From Novosphingobium sp. (GTDB taxonomy: Bacteria > Pseudomonadota > Alphaproteobacteria > Sphingomonadales > Sphingomonadaceae): a stretch of 49,930 nt of DNA. The notes beneath the pieces were generated by a model. That model was not told the DNA's origin. It saw nothing but the letters and a program-made list of their open reading frames with translations, and searched no databases. Shown here piece by piece: positions 1 to 8,484 of the stretch; within the stretch, counting starts at the first letter, position 1, and each line of letters begins with the position of its first letter. The DNA lies in contig NZ_JANXWG010000041.1 in the NCBI RefSeq assembly GCF_025351285.1, positions 1-49,930 of the forward strand, in the 5' to 3' direction. Made by a program: the position numbers and the translations under genes.

Positions 1-1
1 C

Positions 2-397
2 GCATCGGGCACGCTGATCGGCGGCAGCACCATCCACGCCACCGCGCGCGACTGGGCCCGCTTCGGCGAAATGCTGCGCAACAAGGGCGCGGTGCGCGGC
101 GTGCAATTGGTCCCCCGCCAGTGGATCGACTTCATGACCACCCCCAGCCCCCGCGAAGCCGAATACGGCGCGCAGATCTGGCTCAACCGCAAGCCCACCA
201 GCGGCGGCGAAGGATCACTGTTCCCCGGCAAAGGCGCAGCAAGCGCGTTCTCGGCGATCGGCCACCTCGGCCAATACGTGATCGTCTCACCCGAACAGGG
301 GCTGACCGTGGTGCGGTTGGGCAAGACGCAGGAAGACCGGCTGCATCTGGTGGCGGAACGGCTGGGCGATTTGGTGGCGCTGTTTCCCAAGGGGTGA
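2..397 (+). CDS. Serine hydrolase of the beta-lactamase/EstB family, C-terminal part
   Basis: This is the 3' end of a gene that begins before the window; the frame is open from base 2 and ends with TGA at 395-397. The visible 131 residues (ASGTLIGGSTIHATARDWAR at the front, then FGEMLRNKG and WIDFMTTPSP) match the C-terminal half of penicillin-binding-protein-like serine hydrolases (beta-lactamase class C fold, such as esterases and 6-aminohexanoate-dimer hydrolases), where a 'G.....D.ARFG.ml...G' stretch and a late 'GHLGQYVIVSPE' core strand are typical. The catalytic SxxK and YxN motifs would lie upstream, outside the window, so activity and substrate cannot be judged. An internal ATG at 71 is not the real start because homology-like sequence continues upstream of it. 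Confidence 0.75.
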   Translation, partial: ASGTLIGGSTIHATARDWARFGEMLRNKGAVRGVQLVPRQWIDFMTTPSPREAEYGAQIWLNRKPTSGGEGSLFPGKGAASAFSAIGHLGQYVIVSPEQGLTVVRLGKTQEDRLHLVAERLGDLVALFPKG

Positions 398-481
398 GGT
401 GGGGTGCTGCGCGGCTTTGGATTCAGGTAGAAGGGTGAGAAGCGGAGGCCAGCGGCCCCCACACCCCCGGGACTTCGATTG

Positions 482-2797
482 CTATTGGTCAACGGCACTC
501 TTGCCCAAGTGCTCAGCTAGGAAGGTCAGCCTGCGGTTCCAAAAATCGATTACGTCCGCCCTACGCTGGAGGACGTGCCCTTCACCCTCGTAAATCCTGT
601 ATTCGACGCTTTTGCCCAACCGCCTAAGCGCAATATAGGTCGCATCCGCACCAGAGGAAGTAAAATCCTCGGCCCCCTGCCCCATCAGCAAGGGCGTGCT
701 TATTTTATCGAAGCTGAAGATTGGCGAATTTTCGAGGTAGCGGTCGCGATACTGCCACGGCGACCCTCCCATTGCGCCTTGACCATGCTCGAAGTAGTCA
801 ACCTTTGCGAGCGTATTGGTTTGGTCAATTTCGAGATAGGATGCGAGCAGGTCTGGGTTAATCACGTTGCCGGTCGTGACTGCCGCCTTGAAACGATCCG
901 TATGACTGATCAGCGCAAGCGTCGAATACGCGCCATAGCTCTGCCCCATTATGGCAAGGCGGTCCGGATCGGCGAAACCCTGGGCTATTGCCGCGTCCAC
1001 CGCAGGCAATACCGTATCAAGCAAACTCTTCACCGGCGCGCCTTGGGTGATCGGCGCATCGGGAAACAATACCGCATAGCCGCGAGTGGCGAGCACGTGC
1101 ATGTTGAACATGCCGGTATCGTCATCAAAGCCGAACGTGCGGACCGCATGCGATCCATACTGGCCGCCATAGACCCACACCACGGTCGGCAATGGCCGCC
1201 CAAGCCGGAAGCCAGGGGGTAACAGCAATGCAGCCTGCAGTGCCTTGCCGTCGGCGGTGCGGAAATCGATTACGCGCGCCTGACCCAGCGCATATCTCTC
1301 AAGGTCGCTGTTGAGATGGCTGATCTGCCGCGCCCGCTTGGCTTTGGTTTGGTAAACCCAAACGTCGGCAGGATGCTGCTGATCTTTGGCGACAAACGCA
1401 ATCTCGCCGCTGGCATCGCTGGCATCGATGCTACTCATGGCCTCGATTTCGCGGCTCGGCAACGGCTCGGCCGAGGCGGAGCCAGTTCCCGAATCAATCC
1501 GCAGGATGTAGGGTTGACGATCTGTCGCGCGCCTACCAATGGCCCAAAGGGCTCTGCCTCGATCCGTTGTCCAAACGACTGACGAATCAAACTTCGACAC
1601 CAGAGTCTTGATTTCAATTCCCGGAACTTTGGCGACACGCTGGCTGGCTCCCGAGCGCGGATCAAGCCGCCAAAGTTCGCCAGCCTCGGCGCTTGCATAA
1701 AGGTGTTGCCCATCTTCGCTCCATCGCGGGGCGGTGTCCAAGAAGGTCACTGATACGACAGGCGGAAGCGGACGGAGGGGCGATCCGTCAACCGGAAGGA
1801 TGGCCACACGAGGTGCATCTTTCTCATCGCGATCGACCTGCGCCAGCGATTGGCTGTCGGGTGCCCAGCTAAATTCCGTCCCCCAGTATGCCGCTACATT
1901 TTTCCCAAGTGTGCGAACTTGGCCTGACGTAACCTCTTGAACCTTGATGCTGTAAAGGGGACCGCTCAGGGGAAATGCGTCGATCTCGGTGTAGGCCACG
2001 GATCGTTCATCCGGAGAAAAGGCGTACCAGCACAATCTCGCATTCTGAACCAGCCGCCGGACGCTTTGGGTTTTCAAGTCGACAAGAGCGAGGTCTGCCA
2101 GCGCCCGGTTGCTAATCGCTGGCAAGCCGGGGGTGGTCGACATTGTTTGATCGGTGGTTCGGAGAACCACAACTCCGGGCGCGTTAGCCTCGTGGAGCGG
2201 GAATTGACGTTTGGTGCTCGTTAGCGGATTCATTGCATTGGCATGCTGGATCGTCTCTCCTATCGGTAGAACCTTGACCAGCAGGCTGTGGCCGTCGGCA
2301 CTCCATCGTGGAACTTCCCAACCCCAGAATGGACGAACGACTACACCGGGAATGCGCTCTGCTTTGCGCGTCGCCAGATTCCACACCCACAGCCCTGCTT
2401 GTCCGCCGTCATCAGAATAGAAAGCCACCCGCTTCCCATCCGGCGACCAAGCGGGCGCCCAGCTTGAACTCTCCGAACCGCCCAGCCTGACCTCTTCGCC
2501 AGTGTGCGTATTGGTGATGTGCGCCTCTTTACGGTCTAACCCCTCGGCAAACGGGACCCCGCTAGCCGAGAAGAATAACGAGGCTTTGGGCAGGAAGTCG
2601 GGGGTGCTGACGGTGTAGGCTATCCATTGGCCGTCTGGCGAGTAAGTGATCGCAGAGTTAGAACCGTGGCCTTTGACCGATGCCGCTATTTCAACTGGAA
2701 GTGGTTCGCGTCGGGGTCTATCGGCGGCATTTGCGCCCGCTGTTGCGATCCACAAAATGCTTATGAATCTCGTTGCCAAGCCAAAGAACTTATTCAA
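482..2797 (-). CDS. Exported S9-family (prolyl oligopeptidase/DPP-like) peptidase
   Basis: A 771-residue serine peptidase. The N-terminus has a signal peptide (MNKFFGLATRFISILWIATA, then GANAAD), so the enzyme should act in the periplasm. Residues about 50-450 hold repeated beta-propeller blades (YSPDGQWIAY, AWSPDGKRVAFYSDDGG, FSPDERSVAY, RWSEDGQHLY), the PD40 pattern of S9 enzymes. The C-terminal alpha/beta-hydrolase domain carries the triad: Ser about 620 in GQSYGAYS, Asp about 711 in GAEDFTSS and His about 741 in GEGHVLQ. Together these indicate cleavage of short peptides. The start is TTG, supported by AAGGAAAG seven bases upstream. The DNA is less GC-rich than its neighbours (hand counts: 26/60 at 1561-1620 and 32/60 at 541-600, versus 41/60 at 10081-10140), which hints at transfer. 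It appears to be a single-gene unit. Confidence 0.88.
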   Translation of the reverse strand: MNKFFGLATRFISILWIATAGANAADRPRREPLPVEIAASVKGHGSNSAITYSPDGQWIAYTVSTPDFLPKASLFFSASGVPFAEGLDRKEAHITNTHTGEEVRLGGSESSSWAPAWSPDGKRVAFYSDDGGQAGLWVWNLATRKAERIPGVVVRPFWGWEVPRWSADGHSLLVKVLPIGETIQHANAMNPLTSTKRQFPLHEANAPGVVVLRTTDQTMSTTPGLPAISNRALADLALVDLKTQSVRRLVQNARLCWYAFSPDERSVAYTEIDAFPLSGPLYSIKVQEVTSGQVRTLGKNVAAYWGTEFSWAPDSQSLAQVDRDEKDAPRVAILPVDGSPLRPLPPVVSVTFLDTAPRWSEDGQHLYASAEAGELWRLDPRSGASQRVAKVPGIEIKTLVSKFDSSVVWTTDRGRALWAIGRRATDRQPYILRIDSGTGSASAEPLPSREIEAMSSIDASDASGEIAFVAKDQQHPADVWVYQTKAKRARQISHLNSDLERYALGQARVIDFRTADGKALQAALLLPPGFRLGRPLPTVVWVYGGQYGSHAVRTFGFDDDTGMFNMHVLATRGYAVLFPDAPITQGAPVKSLLDTVLPAVDAAIAQGFADPDRLAIMGQSYGAYSTLALISHTDRFKAAVTTGNVINPDLLASYLEIDQTNTLAKVDYFEHGQGAMGGSPWQYRDRYLENSPIFSFDKISTPLLMGQGAEDFTSSGADATYIALRRLGKSVEYRIYEGEGHVLQRRADVIDFWNRRLTFLAEHLGKSAVDQ

Positions 2798-3219
2798 CGC
2801 AAATCTTTCCTTGCAAGTCGGTCACTTGTAACAAGAAAGCCTGAGCAAGTCGAATTTGCAGTCGTCCGCGCGGGTGCGCTCCTCAAACTTCTCACCCATC
2901 CCAACCAAACGACAGACAAGGAACAGAGGGCGTGGACAGTCGCTGGGGTGTGGGTTCGATGGCCCCCACATTCAAATCGTTGATATTAAATCATAAATCT
3001 TGCCCAACCAACCAAACCACACCGAACCGCTGTCCTACAAGGCGCAAACTTGCCATGATCGCGGCCGATCCTTGAAATCGTCGGCACGTCCTTGTTTTTC
3101 CTCGTCCGGATGGGCGGGGCGTGAGTCGTTCGGGCTTCTCTGCCAAGTTCCACACGTGTGAACTTAGCGAAGCTGCGAATTTACCTGTTTTAATTCAATG
3201 TCTTAAGTCCAGAATATCG
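2798..3219. other. 422-base intergenic region, relatively AT-rich, with a dyad at 3145-3165
   Basis: No convincing gene was found between the S9 peptidase start and the CDF transporter stop. It must hold the promoter of the S9 peptidase (minus strand) and any terminator of the pdxH-CDF unit. The stretch 2970-3010 is AT-rich (TTGATATTAAATCATAAATC), as is 3176-3205. The only clear structure is the near-palindrome at 3145-3165. A GGGTTCGAT string near 2951 recalls a tRNA T-loop, but no acceptor stem or anticodon arm surrounds it. Confidence 0.5.
3145..3165. repeat. Near-perfect inverted repeat AAGTT-C-CACACGTGTG-AACTT
   Basis: A central palindrome CACACGTGTG (3151-3160) is flanked by AAGTT and AACTT, with one extra C at 3150 breaking perfect symmetry. 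It lies 54 bases beyond the CDF transporter stop codon (minus strand) and about 350 bases upstream of the S9 peptidase start. It could fold as a hairpin (possible terminator for the pdxH-CDF unit, although no T-run follows) or bind a dimeric regulator. Its edge, GTTCCAC...GTG.GAAC, resembles parS with two extra central bases, but spacing differs, so I do not call it parS. Confidence 0.4.
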
Positions 3220-4185
3220 TCACGCAGCGTCAGCCTTTGGCGCCAGTGCCGTCGCCAGATCGACGTCATCCGCCAGCAAGTCCTCGGGCGTGTGGTCGTG
3301 ATCGTCGATCATGCCTTCGGGGTCGGGGTGGATCAGCACTTCGACGCCGGGGAATTCGTTCATCAGGCGGGCTTCGACTTCGTCCATCACGCGGTGGGCT
3401 TCGGTCACGGTCATGCGGCCATCGACCCAGACATGGAACTGGACAAAATCGCGGTGGCCACTGGTGCGGGTGCGCAGATCGTGGACACCGCGCAACTCGG
3501 GATGCTTGCGCAGGACCTCGATGAAGCGTTCGCGTTTTTCGATTGGCCATTCCTGGTCCATCAGCTGTTCGATCGCGGCTTGCGAGGCGCTCCACGCGCC
3601 CCAGGCCAGCCACAGCGCGATGCCGAGCGCGAACGCTGGATCGGCCCATCCGACACCCAGCCGCTGGTCGAGCAGCAGCGCGGCGATCACCGCGAGGTTG
3701 AGCGCGAGATCGGCTTTGTAGTGGACGTGGTCGGTGGCAATGGCGAGCGATGCCGTCTGGCGGATCACGTGGCGCTGGTAGGCGATCAGCACCAGCGTGA
3801 GGCCGATCGCGACGATCGAGACCGCTACACCGTCCGTCGCAGCTTGGGTGCGTCCGCCGGTGAGCAACTGATCGATCGCGTGCCAGCCCAGCCCGATCGC
3901 CGAGACCGAGATCAGCACGACCTGGAACATAGCCGCCAGCGCCTCGGCCTTGCCGTGGCCGAAGCGGTGGTTGTGATCGGCGGGTTGCGCGGCCACCCAA
4001 ACCCCGGTCAGCGTGGCCATGCTGGCGACAAGATCTAGCGCGGTATCGGCCAGGCTGCCCAGCATCGCGGTGGAGCCCGTGGACAGCGCGGCCCAAGCTT
4101 TCAGGCCGACAAGCACGCCGGCCACCGAAATGCTGGCCATCGCGGCGCGGCGGTTGAGGCCATGGTTGTGGGTGTGATCGGGCAT
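3220..4185 (-). CDS. fieF: Cation diffusion facilitator (Zn/Fe efflux), FieF-like
   Basis: A 321-residue cation diffusion facilitator with about six membrane helices and a C-terminal cytoplasmic metal-binding domain. The metal-site residues are visible: D47-x3-D51 (DTALD) in helix 2 and H155-x3-D159 (HYKAD) in helix 5, the DD-HD arrangement of FieF/YiiP proteins that exchange Zn(II), Fe(II) or Cd(II) for protons. A His-rich N-terminus (MPDHTHNHG) precedes helix 1. I place the start at the ATG 4183-4185, two bases after the pdxH stop codon; an upstream GTG at 4230 would run back into pdxH and adds unconserved sequence. The two genes are therefore probably co-transcribed. Metal specificity is inferred from the motif only. 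Confidence 0.85.
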   Translation of the reverse strand: MPDHTHNHGLNRRAAMASISVAGVLVGLKAWAALSTGSTAMLGSLADTALDLVASMATLTGVWVAAQPADHNHRFGHGKAEALAAMFQVVLISVSAIGLGWHAIDQLLTGGRTQAATDGVAVSIVAIGLTLVLIAYQRHVIRQTASLAIATDHVHYKADLALNLAVIAALLLDQRLGVGWADPAFALGIALWLAWGAWSASQAAIEQLMDQEWPIEKRERFIEVLRKHPELRGVHDLRTRTSGHRDFVQFHVWVDGRMTVTEAHRVMDEVEARLMNEFPGVEVLIHPDPEGMIDDHDHTPEDLLADDVDLATALAPKADAA

Positions 4186-4187
4186 CG

Positions 4188-4808
4188 TCAGGGATAAAGC
4201 AGCGTGCTGGACCAGTCGTTCCCGGTCCACACGAAACGGCGGCGATCATGGAGGCGGTGGGCGCGGTCCTGCCAGAATTCAATCGCATCCGGCGTGACGC
4301 GATAGCCGGACCAGTGCGCAGGCCGCGGCACATCGCCATCGGGGTAGCGCTCGCGCAGCTTGTCCACGCGATCGAGATAGACCTGCCGCGAAGGCAGCGG
4401 GCGCGACTGGTCCGATGCGGCCGAACCCAGCCGCGATTCGGGATGGCGGCTGGCAAAGTAGGCATCGGCTTCTGCGGCGGTGACTTCGTTGACGCGCCCT
4501 TCGACGCGAATCTGCCGCCGCTGCGACTTCCAGTGGAACAGTAGCGCAACGTGATCGTTGGCCGCCAGTTCCCCGCCCTTGCGGCTGTCGAAATTTGTAT
4601 AGAACACGAAGCCGCCGCGGGTGCCCAACTCCGGTCCGTGGCCCTTCAACAACACCATCCGCACCGACGGCGCTGCGCCCGGGGTGGCGGTGGCAAGCGC
4701 CATGGCATTGGGATCATTGGACTCTGTAACGCGGGCCGCATCAAACCATGCGTTGAACAGCGCGAAGGGATCGCTGTCGGGAATGCCGGATTCATCGTTG
4801 CTGTCCAT
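4188..4808 (-). CDS. pdxH: Pyridoxamine/pyridoxine 5'-phosphate oxidase
   Basis: A 206-residue FMN enzyme (E. coli PdxH has 218) that oxidises pyridoxamine 5'-phosphate and pyridoxine 5'-phosphate to pyridoxal 5'-phosphate in the cytoplasm. Diagnostic segments are DPNAMALATATPGAAPSVRM and VLLKGHGP near the front, GFVFYTNFDSRKGGEL (FMN phosphate binding), LLFHWKSQRRQIRVEG, and the C-terminal RLHDR, in which the Arg and His correspond to substrate-binding residues of E. coli PdxH. It ends ...WSSTLLYP, near the family's usual R-L-x-P end. The gene is divergent from the J-domain gene at 4941 and is followed two bases later by the CDF transporter. Confidence 0.93.
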   Translation of the reverse strand: MDSNDESGIPDSDPFALFNAWFDAARVTESNDPNAMALATATPGAAPSVRMVLLKGHGPELGTRGGFVFYTNFDSRKGGELAANDHVALLFHWKSQRRQIRVEGRVNEVTAAEADAYFASRHPESRLGSAASDQSRPLPSRQVYLDRVDKLRERYPDGDVPRPAHWSGYRVTPDAIEFWQDRAHRLHDRRRFVWTGNDWSSTLLYP

Positions 4809-4940
4809 GTTTCGGTCCTAGACCAGCCATGCTGCACTGCAAACCCACATTGGCCCGACCTGCACCTTATGCCCATGCGTTCGCGGGGTTAGTGCCCAAG
4901 CGGCTTGCTGAACGAGAGCCGAATACCTAGCTTGGCAGGC

Positions 4941-5903
4941 ATGGCAGACCCTTACACAACGCTTGGCGTAGCGCGCAACGCGACCGAAAAGGACATCAAA
5001 TCCGCATATCGCACGCTTGCAAAGGAACTGCACCCCGATCGCAACAAGGATAACCCCAAGGCCACTGAACGCTTCGGCGTGGTCACCCAGGCCTATGACC
5101 TCCTGTCCGACAAGGACAAGCGCGCGCAGTTCGATCGCGGCGAGATCGATGCAGATGGCAATCCGGCCGCGCCATTCGGCTTTGGTGGTGGCGGTGCGGG
5201 GGGCGGCTTCGGTGGAGCCCAGCGCGGCTATCGACACGACGGGTTCGAAGGTGCCGCCGGTCCCGGTGCGGGAACGGAGGGCATCGATATCGGCGACATT
5301 TTCGAAGGTCTATTCGGCGGCCGCAGCGGCATGGGCGGCGCTCCGGGCGGCGGCTTCGGCGGCGGGCGAAGTGCGCCACCGCCCAAGGGTGCGAGCTTGC
5401 AATACAAGTTGCAGGTACCGTTTATCGACGCCGCGACGTGCGCGCCGCAGCGGATCACGCTGGGTGATGGCAAAACGATCGACCTGAAGCTGCCGGCCGG
5501 GGTTGAAAACGGCACGCAGATGCGGCTTTCGGGCAAGGGCCAGCCGGGGCCAGGCGGGGCGGGCGATGCGATCGTGACCATCGAAGTGGGCACTCATACG
5601 TTTTACACCCGACAGGACGACAACATCCTGCTGAGCCTGCCGATTGCGCTCGACGAGGCGGTACGCGGCGCCAAGGTCAAGGTTCCGACGGTGGACGGCG
5701 CGGTGATGCTCACGATCGCGCCGGGCAGCAGTTCGGGCCGCACGTTGCGGCTCAAGGGCAAGGGCTTCCCGCGCAAGGATGGCACGCGCGGGGATCAATT
5801 GGTCACCCTTCAAATCGAATTGCCCGTCGACGATGCGGATTTGGCCGCGCGGCTCGAAGGCTGGCATGATACCCGCGACTTGCGCGGCCGGATCGGCGTT
5901 TGA
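4941..5903 (+). CDS. J-domain co-chaperone without zinc fingers (DnaJ class B / CbpA-like)
   Basis: A 320-residue J-domain protein. Residues 1-65 form the J domain with the HPD loop (KELHPDRNKD) that stimulates DnaK. A Gly-rich linker (FGFGGGGAGGGFGG and further repeats) follows to about residue 150, then the two beta-barrel substrate-binding domains (LQYKLQVPF, LKLPAGVENGTQMRLSGKG, VKVPTVDGAVMLTI, LRLKGKGFP). The four CxxCxGxG zinc modules of true DnaJ are absent, so this is a class B type such as CbpA. The start is the ATG at 4941 because MADPYTTLGV is the family's normal beginning. Its TGA overlaps the next gene's TTG by four bases (TTGA), which suggests translational coupling. Confidence 0.88.
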   Translation: MADPYTTLGVARNATEKDIKSAYRTLAKELHPDRNKDNPKATERFGVVTQAYDLLSDKDKRAQFDRGEIDADGNPAAPFGFGGGGAGGGFGGAQRGYRHDGFEGAAGPGAGTEGIDIGDIFEGLFGGRSGMGGAPGGGFGGGRSAPPPKGASLQYKLQVPFIDAATCAPQRITLGDGKTIDLKLPAGVENGTQMRLSGKGQPGPGGAGDAIVTIEVGTHTFYTRQDDNILLSLPIALDEAVRGAKVKVPTVDGAVMLTIAPGSSSGRTLRLKGKGFPRKDGTRGDQLVTLQIELPVDDADLAARLEGWHDTRDLRGRIGV

Positions 5904-6925
5904 GCGACGATCCGGCGCGATCCGGCGCCGGAACACGCGCGGCCGTGGTTCCCGACTTGTCGCCCGAAGCGCGGCGCAGCGAGGCCTTACGCTGGCGCGC
6001 CGGATTTGGAACGAGTCTGGCCGAGGCACAGGCCCGGCTTGGCCCCGGCAGCCACTTCCACCAGATCATCACCCGCGTCTGGACCGGCGTCATCAACGAC
6101 GGCTTCATTCATGCTGGCAACTTTGCCTACATGACGCTGATCGCGCTGTTCCCGTTCTGCATCGTTGGCGCCGCGACGTTTTCGCTGCTCGGCGAACCGA
6201 GCCAGCGCGCCGCGGTGGTCAACGCGATCCTGCTCGAATTGCCGCCGATCGTCGCGCATTCGATCGAGCCGGTGGCGCGCTCGGTGATCGTTGCACGGCA
6301 AGGCTGGCTGCTTTGGCTAGGCGGATTCGTGGGCCTGTGGACTGTCGGCAGCTTGATCGAGACAGTGCGCGATGTGCTGCGTCGCGCGTATGGTACACCG
6401 TGGGAACACGGCTACTGGCGTTACCGGCTTGCCTCGACCGCGCTGATCCTGGCGTCGATGGTGCTGTTGATCGCAAGCCTGGGCGCGCAAGTGGCGATCG
6501 AGGCGGCGCAGCAGGCAATCGAGGCGTTTGCGCCGCGGCTGACCGGCTGGATCGGCCGCCTGGCGCTTTCGCGGTTTGTCCCGGCTGTCGGGCTCTATGG
6601 CTCGCTTTACTTGCTGTTCCTCTCGCTCACGCCCAAGGCCTACCGCTCGCGAGCTTACCCCAAATGGCCCGGCGCGCTGTTCGTGGCGACATGGTGGTTG
6701 GCGGTGATGGGGGCGCTTCCCGCCATTCTCAGGACATTCTTCAAGTACGATCTGACTTACGGCAGCCTTGCAGGGGTGATGATCGCGCTTTTCTTTTTCT
6801 GGCTGGTCGGACTAGGGGTGGTGGTCGGGGCCGAACTCAACGCCGCGCTCGCCGTCAGTCCGGAGGAGCGCGACATGTTGGGCCAGACCGATGATCGCCA
6901 GCGAGCGATAGAAGGAAACGCATGA
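5900..6925 (+). CDS. YihY/BrkB-family inner-membrane protein
   Basis: A 341-residue membrane protein. After a hydrophilic start of about 55 residues comes the family signature around FIHAGNFAYMTLIALFPFCI, followed by roughly six membrane helices, ending with FFKYDLTYGSLAGVMIALFF and FFWLVGLGVVVGAELNAALA, both typical of YihY/virulence factor BrkB proteins. The substrate or activity of this family is unsettled and I do not assign one. The start is a TTG that overlaps the upstream stop by four bases, with no strong ribosome site; its own TGA overlaps the fabI start in ATGA. The three genes 4941-7743 therefore look like one transcript. Confidence 0.82.
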   Translation: MSDDPARSGAGTRAAVVPDLSPEARRSEALRWRAGFGTSLAEAQARLGPGSHFHQIITRVWTGVINDGFIHAGNFAYMTLIALFPFCIVGAATFSLLGEPSQRAAVVNAILLELPPIVAHSIEPVARSVIVARQGWLLWLGGFVGLWTVGSLIETVRDVLRRAYGTPWEHGYWRYRLASTALILASMVLLIASLGAQVAIEAAQQAIEAFAPRLTGWIGRLALSRFVPAVGLYGSLYLLFLSLTPKAYRSRAYPKWPGALFVATWWLAVMGALPAILRTFFKYDLTYGSLAGVMIALFFFWLVGLGVVVGAELNAALAVSPEERDMLGQTDDRQRAIEGNA

Positions 6926-7743
6926 GCGGATTGATGAAGGGCAAGCGGGGCCTGATCATGGGACTGGCCAATGACAAATCGCTGGCATGGGGAATCGCCA
7001 AGGCGCTGGCCGAGCACGGCGCCGAAATGGCGTTCTCGTACCAGGGCGAGGCGCTGGAGAAGCGCGTGCGGCCGCTCGCTGCCAGCCTGGGCAGCAATTT
7101 CCTGATCGAATGCGACGTGTCCGACATGGCCGCGCTCGATACCGCGTTCGAGACGCTGGCAGCGCGCTGGCCGACGATCGACTTTATCGTCCACGCCATC
7201 GGCTTTTCCGACAAGAACCAACTGCGCGGACATTTCTACGATACCACGCTCGACAACTTCCTGATGACGATGAACATTTCGGCCTACAGCCTGGTTGCGG
7301 TGACGCAGCGCGCGATGCCGATGATGCCGGCCTTCGAGGACGGCAAAGGCGGCGGATCGATCCTGACGCTAAGCTACTACGGCGCCGAAAAGGTCGTGCC
7401 GCATTACAACGTGATGGGCGTAGCCAAGGCCGCGCTCGAAGCCAGCGTGAAGTACCTCGCCAACGATTGCGGACCGCAGAACGTGCGCGTCAACGCCATC
7501 TCGGCCGGCCCGATCCGCACGTTGGCCGCCAGCGGAATCGGTGATTTCCGCTACATCCTCAAGTGGAATGAACTCAACGCGCCGCTGCGGCGCAACGTGA
7601 CGATCGAAGATGTCGGCGGCGCCGCGCTATACTTGCTGTCGGACTTGTCATCGGGCGTGACCGGCGAAATCCACCATGTCGACGCCGGCTATCACACCGT
7701 GGGCATGAAACAAGAAGACGCGCCCGATATCGCGCTGGGCTAG
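6922..7743 (+). CDS. fabI: Enoyl-[acyl-carrier-protein] reductase (NADH)
   Basis: A 273-residue short-chain dehydrogenase-type enoyl-ACP reductase that performs the last reduction in each cycle of fatty-acid elongation; it is the known target of triclosan and isoniazid-type inhibitors. Seen in sequence: the FabI nucleotide-binding start GLIMGLANDKSLAWGIAKAL, VHAIGFSDKNQLRG, and the catalytic Y-x6-K pair at Tyr162 and Lys169 (HYNVMGVAKAALEAS) with a second Tyr at 152 (LSYYGAEK). A good ribosome site (GAAGGAAACGC) precedes the ATG, which overlaps the preceding gene's stop. The C-terminus (TGEIHHVDAGYH) is complete. Confidence 0.95.
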   Translation: MSGLMKGKRGLIMGLANDKSLAWGIAKALAEHGAEMAFSYQGEALEKRVRPLAASLGSNFLIECDVSDMAALDTAFETLAARWPTIDFIVHAIGFSDKNQLRGHFYDTTLDNFLMTMNISAYSLVAVTQRAMPMMPAFEDGKGGGSILTLSYYGAEKVVPHYNVMGVAKAALEASVKYLANDCGPQNVRVNAISAGPIRTLAASGIGDFRYILKWNELNAPLRRNVTIEDVGGAALYLLSDLSSGVTGEIHHVDAGYHTVGMKQEDAPDIALG

Positions 7744-7764
7744 CGAAATTGCGGCGCCTGGCTA

Positions 7765-8346
7765 TCAGTTGCCCGGCGGCGGTGTAGGCAGGTCGCTGGG
7801 CGCAGCAGGCACTTTGGCGGCCTTGATGGCTTCTTCGGCGGCCTTGCGTTCGTCATATTGCTTTTCAATCTGCTCGACCCGCGCCTGCTCGGCGGCTGTC
7901 GTCGCATCGATCGTGGCGGCGCGCTTGGCGCGTTCGGCCTCGATCGCCTTGCCGAAGTGGACGTCGCTGGGCTGCTTGCGTTCGGCATAAGCGTCGTGAA
8001 TCAGCTTGGCCATACACCCCGAAGCGCCGTTGATGCCTACCGGCGAGCAACTGTTGATCCCGCTCTGGCCCACGGTTTCGAACGACCGCGCCTTTTCGGC
8101 CCACGATGTGTTCACAGCCGAATTGGGATCACCGCCACGAAAAGGCGCCGGGATGCGATAGCGCTCGGCCTCGGGCTTGCGCGCGCAGACGACGATCTCG
8201 TCGCCCTTGGTGGCGGGGCAGGCTTCCTCGCCATAGACGATGATCATGTTGACCTTTTCGCCGGCTTCTTCCTGCGCCATCGCTGGTTGTGAACTGAAGG
8301 CGGCAAAGGCGCTGGCGAATGCGAGAAGCACGGGCTTGCGGAACAT
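7765..8346 (-). CDS. Exported protein of unknown function with C-terminal coiled-coil-like helix
   Basis: A 193-residue protein that I do not recognise beyond a vague likeness to exported proteins of sphingomonads. The start at ATG 8344-8346 gives a clean signal peptide (MFRKPVLLAFASAFAAFSSQ, then PAMAQEE) and has a GAAAGG ribosome site; the frame continues upstream to 8421 but that adds nothing plausible. The mature part holds two cysteine pairs (EEACPATKGDEIVVCARKPE; INSCSPVGINGASGCMAKL), probably disulfides, and an acidic/basic, Ala-rich helical tail (about residues 115-175) followed by a Pro-rich end (PSDLPTPPPGN). It is convergent with fabI and alone on its strand. Confidence 0.72.
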   Translation of the reverse strand: MFRKPVLLAFASAFAAFSSQPAMAQEEAGEKVNMIIVYGEEACPATKGDEIVVCARKPEAERYRIPAPFRGGDPNSAVNTSWAEKARSFETVGQSGINSCSPVGINGASGCMAKLIHDAYAERKQPSDVHFGKAIEAERAKRAATIDATTAAEQARVEQIEKQYDERKAAEEAIKAAKVPAAPSDLPTPPPGN

Positions 8347-8484
8347 GATTTTGGGCCTTTCGGGCGACACGGCACAGCCCGGGTATAAGCATCGCACCGG
8401 TTGAATGATAGATGAAGCCACCCGGTTCCCGATGGATGCGGCGCAATCGCGGGCTAGCTGGCCATCAGATCTTTGCAGCCAGCC

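Noticed and set aside
2945..2975. A tRNA suggested by GGGTTCGAT
   Set aside because: No cloverleaf: acceptor and anticodon arms are missing.
3145..3165. The GTTCCACACGTGTGAAC dyad as a parS variant
   Set aside because: The centre is two bases too long, so the half-sites would be out of phase for ParB.
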